NCBI RefSeq assembly: GCF_000006405.1
Contig: NW_003216476.1
Location: forward strand, 1 to 22,823
Direction of reading: 5' to 3'
From: Perkinsus marinus ATCC 50983
Lineage: Eukaryota > Perkinsozoa > Perkinsida > Perkinsidae
Length of the DNA: 22,823 nucleotides
Shown here one piece after another: positions 7,076-16,750 of this stretch. The translations under genes and the position numbers were made by a program. The notes beneath the pieces were generated by a model, which made no database searches, was not told the DNA's origin, and saw only the letters and a program-made list of their open reading frames with translations. How positions within the stretch are numbered: the stretch's first letter is position 1; each line of letters starts with the position of its first letter.

Positions 7076-9480
7076 TTAAAGTTCAACCCTTGATGTGCCA
7101 ATTCGGGTTGGTTCATCCATCCGCGCTGATGACTGTGAAGTAGTAACAGCCTTAGTGGGGATGTAGACAGACAAGGTGTGCATGACACTCGAAGAGCAAG
7201 AAGGACATAGCATATGTCGCATGATAACCCTCTCTGCACATTTGGCGCAAACAGTACCATGACCGCAGGGGTAGAAAACCTAAGATGAGCAATAAAGGAG
7301 CACACTCGTAACATGCATGCTAACCTTTCGATTATCTGGATCGGCCGCCATCTGTACCCCGGTATGACACATTTCACAAGGGAACAGTTGCTTCATTCTG
7401 TTGGCTAGCGATGATGTCGATGACGATGGTGCCCCGGCTGGTACTGCCTTGGTAAGAGAGTCAGCAGGATACCCCGAGCCGAGACCAGTATCCTCCTCCA
7501 CAGGAGAGGACACAAATTCTTGCAATTTCCTGGGCGGCAAATAGGCATCCGTATTAGAAATATTCTCATCGTTGATATTGGGAGGTGAAAAACCAGAACC
7601 TGACGTTACGGAGGGGATATAATAGGACGTAGCGAGTTCTGAAGATGAGAGTACACAAACAGACGAGTGTTGGTACCATGACGGTTCTTACCAAGGTCAA
7701 CCAACTGTCGACTAGCATGGTCTGGACTCGACGATGAGCATTGGCTACGATTAGCATATAGAGGGTAATCATCCATTGGAGAGGCCCGAGGAAGAGGAAT
7801 TATTGAAGGACCATCCTGAATGAAATATATAGAGGGAATAGTTAAGAGAAGGATTGGACACAAAAGGACTCATACCTGCTGAGCCATCTTTCTGGTCTCC
7901 CTACTGCGCACTGGTGATACTAATGCGTTGACCAACTGCATGTCACCATCATCCATACAATAGTTATTGCACCCAACCAGCCGTCTGGTTGGAATAGCAG
8001 TAGTTGGTCGATTGGAGACGTGAGTTTCCAATGGGATGGGAATCAATCCCCCATCGTTGTTGATATTCAACGGTATCTGCTCGCTTTGAGTATGACGATA
8101 GTCCCCTCTTTTAGGCGAAGATTCTCGTGAGGTAACCGGAGTATTAGAATTGGTTATGCAAAGCTCGTGTTCTCCATGGGCAAACCTAATGTCCAGATGG
8201 TCCACACCCAGTAGATGGCAGTGACCACTACTCACCGGCATCTCGAGCCGTACTGACAGTGACCTTGCTTCCACCAATTGCAGACAACACTTTTATAGAC
8301 ACCTTCAGTGGCTCGAAGCTCCTTCGGTCCATGTGCATATTTGCAATCGTCACCTAGTGTGCCTGAGAGAACGCCATAATCACAGCCTCTAGCGAGAAGA
8401 CACGATTACATTTCCCTTGAGCATACAATCGACAGAGGGTCGTCTTCCTCAAATTCGGTGGTTCCCTCAACTCATCCGCGTTATGAGCGAAATAACACCT
8501 GATGAAGGATCACCTGTTGGTAGTAGACAACCAGTGTCACGAGGCTAAGTCTTAGAGGCAGCCCATCCCGGCCCAGGCACCAACTTCTTGCCGTATCTGC
8601 ATTTTCCTTCCAAATATAGTTTACATACTCGAGTCTTCAATAGCTGCTTGCTTACATCAATTTTGGCTGAGCAGTGAAAGGGTAAGCAACGTACAAAACA
8701 TCTAGGCTGATGATTCATGCATATGTCTCACGACATCACGCTAACCCTATGTATTACTCCCTTCATTTGAATCTCCTACTGTCAGTCTATGCCTTAAAAG
8801 TTGCTGCTGTTTCCTATTACGACGGCCAGACGATCCGTGTATAGGGGATACTGGTGCCGATGCTGCAACTAACCGGGGCTAAGACAATAGTATGCGAGTA
8901 GAAGCCGCGCCAACGGTTTTCTTACTCGGATATCAGATCCCAATATAGAATCATCACGACTCCCCAATTGAAGATTAAGGGGGATATCAAAAAGCACAGG
9001 TTCGTTATTGTGTTCACTTATCCCCGGTATGACACTTTCGTCGTCCTTCGAAAAGTGCGTAGCGAGATTGTCATCCACCATTGGTGAGATTGATACCTTG
9101 GGGAATGAGTCCAACTCGGCGGATGGAGGAGCACATCGATTGACTGGTGAGCTCGGAGCAGATATCGATACCTTACAGACATCACCACATGAGGATATGC
9201 ATGGATACTATCCATTACCAATGCACTAGCTAACGCATCTCCGAATGCCTTATAGTCATCCGCGGTCCAAAAGTCCGTCGAACTAGAGCGCACTGGAGCC
9301 GACGTCGTGGGAGTATCAAAAGCTCCTGAGCAGAACGCTCACTGTTGCTATTGTATATCTAATACTACCAGGGCGCTTGCTTCCCCCAAGGCGACCAAAT
9401 TGAGGCGATTGGCCAATTCCATGACGGTCATCCATCCCAAGCGGTGAGCGAGCGGGACTCCTCGATGGGGTCCCTGGCAT
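7076..9480 (-). CDS. triple CCCH zinc-finger / RING-finger protein (610 aa, 11 exons)
   Basis: Exons 9480-9369, 9325-9219, 9171-8926, 8878-8758, 8666-8585, 8498-8404, 8353-8236, 8185-7876, 7815-7692, 7638-7325 and 7279-7076 join in phase through introns of 43-91 nt. Residues 1-200 are Ser/Pro-rich and disordered. Three CCCH fingers follow: C210-x7-C218-x5-C224-x3-H228, C245-x7-C253-x4-C258-x3-H262 and C279-x7-C287-x5-C293-x3-H297. A long disordered linker leads to a canonical C3HC4 RING, C526-x2-C529-x18-C548-x-H550-x3-C554-x2-C557-x10-C568-x2-C571. CCCH fingers of this spacing usually bind single-stranded RNA and a C3HC4 RING usually recruits an E2. An RNA-binding ubiquitin ligase is therefore the inferred role, broadly like Unkempt or makorin but with a different layout. 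The exon 5 donor (GTTGGT) is weak, but it restores a perfect first finger. An alternative start at 8718 would drop the N-terminus. Confidence 0.85.
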
Positions 9481-9849
9481 ATGAGTCACGGAAACTTATA
9501 CTGACGACGAAGGCTCACAGAGTCTCATCGAGGGAGGGAAGGCTCGCTACAGCAATACAAACCCTAGTCACCCTCTAGTGCCAACTTCAAGTTTATTGAT
9601 GAGACACGTGTGTAATGTATACACCCGCTCACTACAACTCAGCTCTCCCATTAGCCTCTACTCAACACAAAGCGATGTTCTGGTCCAGAACTATCAACAA
9701 CCTATTAACAACTCAGCACAATTTACATGATGGAATAAAACAAGGGCAGCTCCAAATTTTACATGCAATTTGCACGACACATGCACCATGATCCACAACA
9801 TATCAGGCCGCATAGTGATGGTGATCGTAGACATTATCCTCTTCGATAA
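9481..9849. other. divergent intergenic region
   Basis: This gap separates the start of the CCCH-RING gene (minus) from the start of the small secreted-protein gene (plus), so it should hold both promoters. I see no clear TATA box, repeat or RNA gene in it. Confidence 0.5.
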
Positions 9850-10512
9850 ATGGCAATCTCTATTCACATTCATATAGGACTCCTCGTCCTCACTAGCATT
9901 GTAATATCATCGGCGAGCAGTAGTCTACCACCAACGCCTGTGACATTGGATGATGATGACTATCCTTACCAATGCGTGTAAGTATCGTACTATGTGAACT
10001 TCCTACATAGACACAACCTTTCAGTTGTCATTGCCCAGAGAGGCGTAAAGTTAAAGAAGACAATGTAAGTGGCGGTGATGGCTCTACCCATCATGCGGTA
10101 TTCCTCGTTGTTGTTAGCCTAGGGAGACAGTTTGGGAGGTAGATCCAATCGGCGGATGTGAATATGATACTGGCATTACCCCATGCTACTGTATGACCAA
10201 TACCGTAGCGAGTGATGCAAACATATTGTATACGGTGGAATCAACATTAACAAGGTTATTAACAAGAGGAAGCGGTAAAAGTTCGATCTGGTGATGTACA
10301 TTGATGATTATAGCATGTCCATGCAAATAGTGCTGATATTGTTGCTCTGATGTTAACGTATCGTCAATCCCTGCGGTGGTCAGAAATCTCTTAGGGATAC
10401 TAATGAGGGCAGCTGGCTTGGCGTAGACATAACTCTTTCTTTTTGTTATGGCCATTACCAACCCCATCATCGAACGGAATTCGATATCGCCAACACTATT
10501 TCATCATACTGA
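9850..10512 (+). CDS. small secreted cysteine-containing protein, 5-exon model (149 aa)
   Basis: Exons 9850-9977, 10025-10064, 10118-10254, 10331-10375 and 10413-10512 join in phase. The start M-A-I-S-I-H-I-H-I-G-L-L-V-L-T-S-I-V-I-S-S-A is a typical signal peptide, with cleavage likely near S-S-A-S. The mature part is rich in D/P/Y and has several cysteines (Y-Q-C-V-C-H-C, G-G-C-E-Y, P-C-Y-C). I do not recognise a family. The first two donors are strong (GTAAGT). The fourth intron (10376-10412, 37 nt) contains TACTAAT 11 nt before its AG. The 3' end is uncertain: another protein-like frame runs on to the TGA ending at 10645 and may belong to an alternative last exon. The gene is convergent with the next one. 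Confidence 0.6.
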
Positions 10513-10664
10513 TACCATCACAATGTCTTGGAGCTATCGAACGATAGCTAGCTGTAACCACGATCTCTCGAGGACCATCGACGACCCGGGAGGAATACAC
10601 AGGTGGATAAAAACCCAGACAAAGATCTGCGATAAGAAACTGTGATCACAGCGAGAACTACAGT

Positions 10665-11297
10665 CTATGCAGTCTTAGCATCTTTCGTCTTCTTCCTCGA
10701 AGAAGCCTTCCCTATCTCCCTCTTTGATGATGCCGCACCCTCTGTGGTGGCTGACTTGGAGTCTGCTATTTGGAGTGTTCGTCGATAAATGGCATTGCAG
10801 TAAAGGCTGGCCAAGAATAGCCCGATGGAAACGGAGAGATCCACCGCGAATGCGTTCAAACCTGAAAGTAGGATAACCCAGAGGTAGTAAGTATGGCAGT
10901 AGGAGAAAGCACGGGGATACTACTAATCTCCACAGCTTCATTGAAGAGATACTGGTAGACAATGAATGCTGAGTTGAGTGCATGGAATATGGTCATCACC
11001 AAGGTGCTCTCTCGTTTAACGATGTCGGAAGGACTCAGTGCACCTCTAGCGATGACAAAGGCTATAATCAGCCAACTTAACCCGAGCGACCTAACAGCAG
11101 ATCTCTATCTATTGGGAAACATGATGGACGTATTACTACCCATTGAGGTCCATCTCCTCTGCCTTCGACCTGGATATGATGGTCACTGCCATGTAGACGA
11201 AGAGTACAGCCTCCAACAACATCGTGTTGAGGCAGAAGAAGTAAGCCCATGCCCCAGGTGCCTGTGCATCTCTTTTACTTGTGAATAGACTAGACAT
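10665..11297 (-). CDS. four-helix membrane protein of unknown function (177 aa)
   Basis: Exons 11297-11140, 11102-10924 and 10861-10665 join in phase. Four hydrophobic segments are visible: F-F-C-L-N-T-M-L-L-E-A-V-L-F-V-Y, L-S-W-L-I-I-A-F-V-I-A, M-T-I-F-H-A-L-N-S-A-F-I-V-Y, and L-S-V-S-I-G-L-F-L-A-S-L-Y. The C-terminal tail is Lys/Ser/Thr-rich (S-S-R-K-K-T-K-D-A-K-T-A) and probably cytosolic. I cannot name the family. The first intron (11139-11103) is 37 nt. It lies 166 bp downstream of the rhomboid gene on the same strand. Confidence 0.65.
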
Positions 11298-11463
11298 TTA
11301 TGTACCCAACGAAGACAACTAACGATGGTCTCATGGGCACTACTAGAAGTATCGTCCGCCTAACACCTGCCATCCACACATAAAGAAACATCACAAAAAG
11401 ACTAAAGGGATGTTGGGCATGAAGAGCACCCACTACGAACATTGTCCATCAGATACACCATCA

Positions 11464-12868
11464 TCATCTGTTATACAGCTTTGCACAGTAATCATCCTCA
11501 GCAGACCCATGAGCAGCGCGACCCGCTAGGATAATAGCCGCTAGACAGATAATAATGACGGCTGTCAACTGAAACGTAGCATAATAGCCACGAAGGCGCA
11601 AGGCAGGTCTCACATACCGCGAACCCTCCGACAAATCGAGTAATTCTCAGCCTATGATCATCAACCTATAATAGACACTGAATGCGTGGCTCGCGTGGAT
11701 ATGAGTACCGTATTAGAACGTAGAACTATGAGAGGCATGATAGACAGACCTCCGATCAATCCACCAAGATGACCAAGATGATCCACTGCACCATGCAGGA
11801 GCATCTATACTCAACTTGGACTACACATACAACTCAAAACTACTACCTCCCACATCATCAAACCAATCGCCATCGCTTTCAACTGTTGCATGGCTCTAAC
11901 CTTGAGCTCCTCATCAAAATGTGGCCACATTATCCAAGACACAGCTAAATCCGCTCCTATGAGGCCATAGCAAGCAGTACTAGCTCCAACACCTGACGGC
12001 ATACAGATCAGAAATGTTTATCACTTCCACAATACCCGAGACCCGACCAGCCGAGGAGAGAAGGTTGCCACAAATACCCGATCCCAAGAAGAGCACACTG
12101 AACCTAGAGTAACGCCGTCGGCATTGGTAGGAGTATGATGTAGCCATCATTACCTCAGAGTCCCTAGCTGTGCCTCTAACCTAACACCTGACGCTAGTTC
12201 AAATGATGCATTGAAGAGTAGATGAGGTATCGACAGATGCAGCAGTATAGGCATGAAGAAGCGGCGTGCCTATCCAACGACAGGCTTGTGGAAACGGAGA
12301 GGGGCCTGGTACCTCCCATAGGTAGGGTAAGCCATACAGAAGAAAGCATCGCTCCGCCTTGTAATCGCTGGCTCCTAGTCGCTGTAAGACAGGAGGGCCT
12401 CGGAATAAGGAGCCTATGTGATTGATAAGCGGTTATATTACTCGGAGTGATCCATCCTCGTGGTTCCAGTACCATACTGGCAATGATATAGAGCATCACT
12501 TGTATGGCAACGATAACAATAGTCAATGATTGAGGTCGTACACTGAGGCTCCCAAAATACGTCTGAGTCACCAAGTCGCCTAAGGAGCCATTCGACCTTT
12601 CCCTACCTCAAACCAGCCTCCCATTCCTTGTCGATTACCGACCACGGTACGGCGACTAGATGCTTGTTCTATATCGTCAACCACCTCCTCCTCCCTAAGG
12701 AAGATCAGCAGAGCCGATAAGAGCTCAAACTTGCCCCACGGGACCTTACTCTGTCGCGGCTACGGTTCCTTCATCCGCATTACTTCTCATTTGGATCCAT
12801 CTACCTACACCACAGTTCTGTGCTACTGATGTTTCCATAAGCAACAGGCTCCGATCTAGCATGAACAT
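11464..12868 (-). CDS. rhomboid-family intramembrane serine protease (341 aa, 10 exons)
   Basis: Exons 12868-12750, 12694-12607, 12562-12442, 12413-12313, 12269-12154, 12103-12036, 11992-11847, 11804-11677, 11651-11618 and 11568-11464 join in phase. Rhomboid landmarks appear in order: a first helix at about 81-100; the oxyanion motif H159-L-L-F-N163; L-E-x-Q-L-G-T-L-R; the active-site G-A-S209-T-A-C-Y-G; and the histidine motif D-H-L-G-H265-L-G-G. Spacings between N163, S209 and H265 resemble E. coli GlpG (154, 201, 254). The classical GxSG reads G-A-S-T, still with Ser. A further helix at about 307-323 suggests a 6+1 topology. It probably cleaves transmembrane substrates; the target is unknown. 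The start could be 12868, 12862 or 12838. Introns 12441-12414 (28 nt) and 11676-11652 (25 nt) are unusually short, the latter least certain. Confidence 0.88.
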
Positions 12869-12985
12869 TACACCATTTCACCGACCTCGATTCGAGCCGC
12901 CAACTCGAGCCTCTTCCTCTGCTGATGGTGTCCGATGGTAACTTACTTGAGAAGGCCGGCTTATAGACGATGGAGCAGTACCCAT
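12868..12985 (-). CDS. possible upstream small ORF of the rhomboid gene
   Basis: Beginning at the ATG at 12985, a 13-codon exon (M-G-T-A-P-S-S-I-S-R-P-S-Q) ends at a strong donor, GTAAGT. It joins in phase, through a 28-nt intron (12946-12919), to 16 codons and a stop (R-K-R-L-E-L-A-A-R-I-E-V-G-E-M-V). The stop TAA overlaps the first candidate ATG of the rhomboid frame as TAATG. It could be a uORF, a leader peptide or a misread 5' exon of the rhomboid gene. Confidence 0.3.
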
Positions 12986-13167
12986 ATAAAATAAAAAACC
13001 TCAATGATTGAAACTGTAGCAGTCGTGCTCTTTGGAGCCACCGATGACCCTTAAACCACATGATAGCACACAAGACTTCATACGTGCTGTAAAGTGTTAC
13101 GTGTTAAACCTACAACCGGTGGTACTTACCAACAGTGGCAGAGTAATGATCATCATCAACAGCAACA

Positions 13168-16012
13168 CTACACATCGACATTCTTGTCTCTGAATCGGGC
13201 CAGCATATCCCAGTAGTGTTCAGCATGGTATTCTCGTAGAGTACGACGAGCAAAGCTCTCACCCGGTGCCTGAGGGATATGAACATATCAGTTGTGGATG
13301 TAGTAGTATGTCTGCAGACCTGTATCAACTTCCATGATGGGAGTCCACTTCTCTCCATAGGGAAGAGCCTCTTCGGTACCACACCATGCCACATGCGCAC
13401 ACATCCATCAGAGTGACGAGCAGTAACACCCTCTGTATCGGAATCGTAGTCAGAGTCTACACCGAGATTCATAACATAATACACACCAGAGCTCGACATT
13501 ACATTCCTCCTCCTCCTCGGCAGCAGCAGCAGCATCAATATCATCCTCACCCTCCTCTCCTGGCCTCCGACGATTACCCAATCGCTCATTCCAATTGATA
13601 CGTCGCAGCATCAGCTTATCGTAGCGGCGCCTACTCGAAGATCAACATGCAATAGCAATAATGATGAACGACACCGTTATTACACAGCCTTCCTACTGCC
13701 TTCTACTATTATCACATTTCCAACCTCGGGACTCACTACCAAGCCCATACCGGATAAGTGTAATTGCTCAGCATTTTTAGAAACCTACACGTGCAATGAT
13801 CACCATCACTGTGTTGGTACTGCTATTGAGATGCTACTTTAAACTGATGTCGTTTAGATGACAGATCCTTCACTTTATACACTGATACATGTACCTAATA
13901 TGATGGCCTCCTCCACTACCACCAGGACCACACAGTAACATACTTGTGTTTCAGTTTCAGGAGCGTTAATCCACTTCCCTGCCTTCTTCAGCTTCTTCTC
14001 TTCAGGTGGTAGTTTACGTTCCTCATTCCTCTTCTCATGTGCCTCCCGTCTAGCAGTAACCTGTAAGTAACCAGTAGCAGTACCCCCATTGTCGAGACCT
14101 TATAAACACCTCAGCCCTAACACGTTTCTCCACAGCAGTTGGATCCTGGACAGCCTCATCACCCAATACCATCATGAGGTTCTTCATGCGGACCTTCGGT
14201 GGTGGTGGCGGTATGAGACCCTATGGAAAAGAGAAAATCCAATAACACTAGTTCCACTACCAGAAACTACCATCCTAATCTTATCCTGCATATTAGTAGC
14301 CTTCTCCTTCCTCCTTAATCTCCTCAACTTCTTACGTTCAGCCGGTGTTAATGAAGCCATACCCTGCTTACTACACTACAACAAGCTCACCATACAGACA
14401 TGCTACCTCCTGCTTGTGTGGCTGAGCTGCAGAACGGGCCGGAGGAGGATGCTCAATATAGGATGATATGACCTTACTAGGGCCGCCAGCATCGATTACT
14501 ATCTGATCCCACCACTCCTGGAAAGGAAACCATGCCCACTAATATCAACAGCAGATTCCTAAACTTACCACTGTCGGTGGGGCCTCTCTGGGATGAATCC
14601 TAACTGTGACACCCAAGGAGATCGCTGGTGTAGCAGCTGCTGGTACACCATCTGCTTTCACCTTCTCTTCCTTCTCAACGGCAGCAGCAGGTGGTGACTC
14701 TACACCCTCCTGCTTCTGCATCTCTATTTCCTTCTTTGTCCAAGTACCACTCTCGTTCTACATCATGAACCGAATACTAGTACACAACCAACCGGGAGCT
14801 TACAAAGTTAAACCCCATCCTAGGTTTCCTCACTGCACCAGCAACATGCACCGTTGGATCAAAAAAACGATCACGAGTGGCCCCAGAACGTGTCTTGCCT
14901 ATAGGTAGAGTAACATGATGCCCAGCTGGAGGTAACTACCCTTACCCAGCTTCATCCCACTGGCCACTGTATCCTCAGTCTTGGACTTACTCCTACGCAT
15001 CATGTCCAAGGCTGCACGATTCCTGAATGGGAAGTTCCAATTCACAAAGGCCTGCTGTTACTTACTGATTGATCTTCAGCGTTGATATCGCCACTGGGGG
15101 CCGTAGCTGGGACATGGGTACCTGGTAACTCATGATGAGTACCATACAATGAGAATAGTCAACCACATCGTGCAAAGAGGCTGCTCACCAATTTGCCATC
15201 TGCGTCGATCTCTCTACCATATTGGTCCAACCTCAAAGCAACTGGAGCCGATACCACACCACCAACAGGTCCTACCAATGACTAATGATCGACAGCCATC
15301 ATGATCTCCTTGTGAGGAGTCCATTCCGAATAGTACCGCTACTGAAACCCTTCATCTGCATAGCCTCAGCCTGTGCTACTGCTCTAGCTGCTGCCTCTGC
15401 AGCGATACGACCGTGCCTAATATTGTAGTCGATTACAGAGCCATCACCGTTCATCACACCCAGCACATACCTCAGAGCATTCAACTGCTCACTCTGTAGC
15501 TGTAGTGCAGACTTCTGTTGCTGTGCCACAGCCTGATGAACTCTCAAATAAGACACCACAACCAATGTCCCCACTCCTCCCTACCTGTGCTCGTTCCTTA
15601 GCCAGTCTAGCAGCAGCAGCTGCTGCGGCAATCTGGGCAGCATCTAGTCTAATGGCAGGAGCCGTACCCCCTGTGAGCACAACCTCAAGAGTGTCTGTAA
15701 AGATAGAGCCCTATACCTGGTCCAACAACCATAGCCGAGGGGGCTGTATCAAATCGTGATTTGCGTGGAGCCTTCTTGGTGATACCACCCTCATCGCTAG
15801 CAGAATCATGATCCCCATCGCCAGCTGAACGTAAACATCATACCAATGCCCCATCCACCATAACTACCTGGTGCCGCGCCCCATCGAGATCTACGTTTCC
15901 GTTTCTCCTTAGTAGGCGGAGCAGCAACGTGATCCTTCCCACCCTTCCTATCCACCTCCTGCTCTACAACATTATCCACAGACGTCTTGGTCTTAGCTGT
16001 GCTCTCAGACAT
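13168..16012 (-). CDS. PRPF3: U4/U6 small nuclear ribonucleoprotein Prp3 (645 aa, 19 exons)
   Basis: Nineteen exons from 16012 down to 13168 join in phase with 18 introns of 43-67 nt; the last exon is 13269-13168. Prp3 sits in the U4/U6.U5 tri-snRNP and contacts the U4/U6 duplex. Visible landmarks in order: an N-terminal basic patch (K-R-K-R-R-S-R-W-G); an Ala/Gln-rich helix region; [41 protein letters not shown]; and [11 protein letters not shown] with [11 protein letters not shown]. The C-terminal domain has [21 protein letters not shown], an acidic linker, C-V-R-M-W-H-G and finally H-A-E-H-Y-W-D-M. Size and order match other Prp3 proteins (human about 680 aa). The donor at 13319 (GTCTGC) is unusual. 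The U6 RNA it serves is encoded at 843-952. Confidence 0.95.
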
Positions 16013-16750
16013 CGAATCACCAATATCTCTAAGTTGTCACAATAAATTAGCCTTTATTGTTCTAGACGAGTCCCCGATGCTCATTATTACTGCTCTGATA
16101 TATAGAGTACTCGTAACGCAACATGAGAATACTACCCAACTGAAACGATCCATTCATCTCCTTGATGCCTTCTACTACTATTCTAGCAAATCCCTGGCTA
16201 AAGATTCTTTACCAAGCTCCCAGTGTGTGAAACTATGAGCCACGAGCAAAGCCATCACCATCAATGGGCAACGTCTTAGGATGCTTTCATACCCACTACA
16301 CTGAGTTAACTAGAGTCAGGTGTAGCACAGACAGTAGTAGTAGTAGCAGCAAGACGATCAGGAGTAGTACAAATATAGCAAGTAAATTCCGGGTGAGACG
16401 ACGACAACAACCACAATATTAATAACGAATATCATCACCACTATAATGGTGTTCTGGGGTGATTCCTTAACGATGATTGACTAAGCTTAGCAGTAGGAAG
16501 GAGCAGTGCAGCAGACAAAGAAAGGGGGCAACGAGAGGAATATATCATATACAATAGGGGGAAGCGGTGACAGTAGTACGGTCATATTTCGAATTCCAGA
16601 GCCTCCATTGGCATGATGATGAGCATTTCTATGTAGATACGTATATAGCAGATAAGTATAAGGGAGCAGTGATATAAACGCTCGTGGCCGTCGCACTCAA
16701 ACGTGATGACAGCAACAGAAAAACTTCGACACCTTCGCCTCCTGTGTACC
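16013..16750. other. gene-poor intergenic region with triplet-rich tracts
   Basis: This 738-bp gap lies between the end of importin-alpha and the start of Prp3, both on the minus strand. It holds scattered GTA/CAG/CGA triplet runs, for example GTAGTAGTAGTAGCAGCAAG near 16336. Short hydrophobic minus-strand frames, such as M-I-F-V-I-N-I-V-V-V-V near 16437, are not supported as genes. I see no RNA gene here. Confidence 0.5.

Noticed and set aside
8668-8718. Separate gene start at 8718 (M-N-H-Q-P-R-C-F-V-R-C)
   Set aside because: A stronger reading is an intron at 8757-8667 with a pyrimidine-rich acceptor that joins the upstream exons in phase; the start is kept only as an alternative.
8719-8746. 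Spliced-leader trans-splicing signal or relict spliced-leader sequence
   Set aside because: No spliced-leader-like sequence was seen here or upstream of MIP; the short gap here is better explained as part of an intron.
10186-10470. A 94-codon minus-strand open frame starting M-M-G-L-V-M-A-I-T-K
   Set aside because: It is antisense to the spliced secreted-protein gene, has no recognisable features, and the plus-strand exons have good splice sites with matching phases.
10962-11288. A 108-codon plus-strand open frame
   Set aside because: It is the shadow of the four-helix membrane protein on the minus strand, whose three exons give clear hydrophobic helices and matching phases.
13110-13589. 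A continuous 159-codon minus-strand frame taken as one gene
   Set aside because: Only its middle (13456-13320) is coding, as a Prp3 exon; the flanking parts are introns or other frames of Prp3. The C-terminal Prp3 motif H-A-E-H-Y-W-D lies in a different frame.
15489-15759. Alanine-rich open frames on both strands
   Set aside because: These are frames of GC-rich codons in the Prp3 Ala/Gln-rich exon region.
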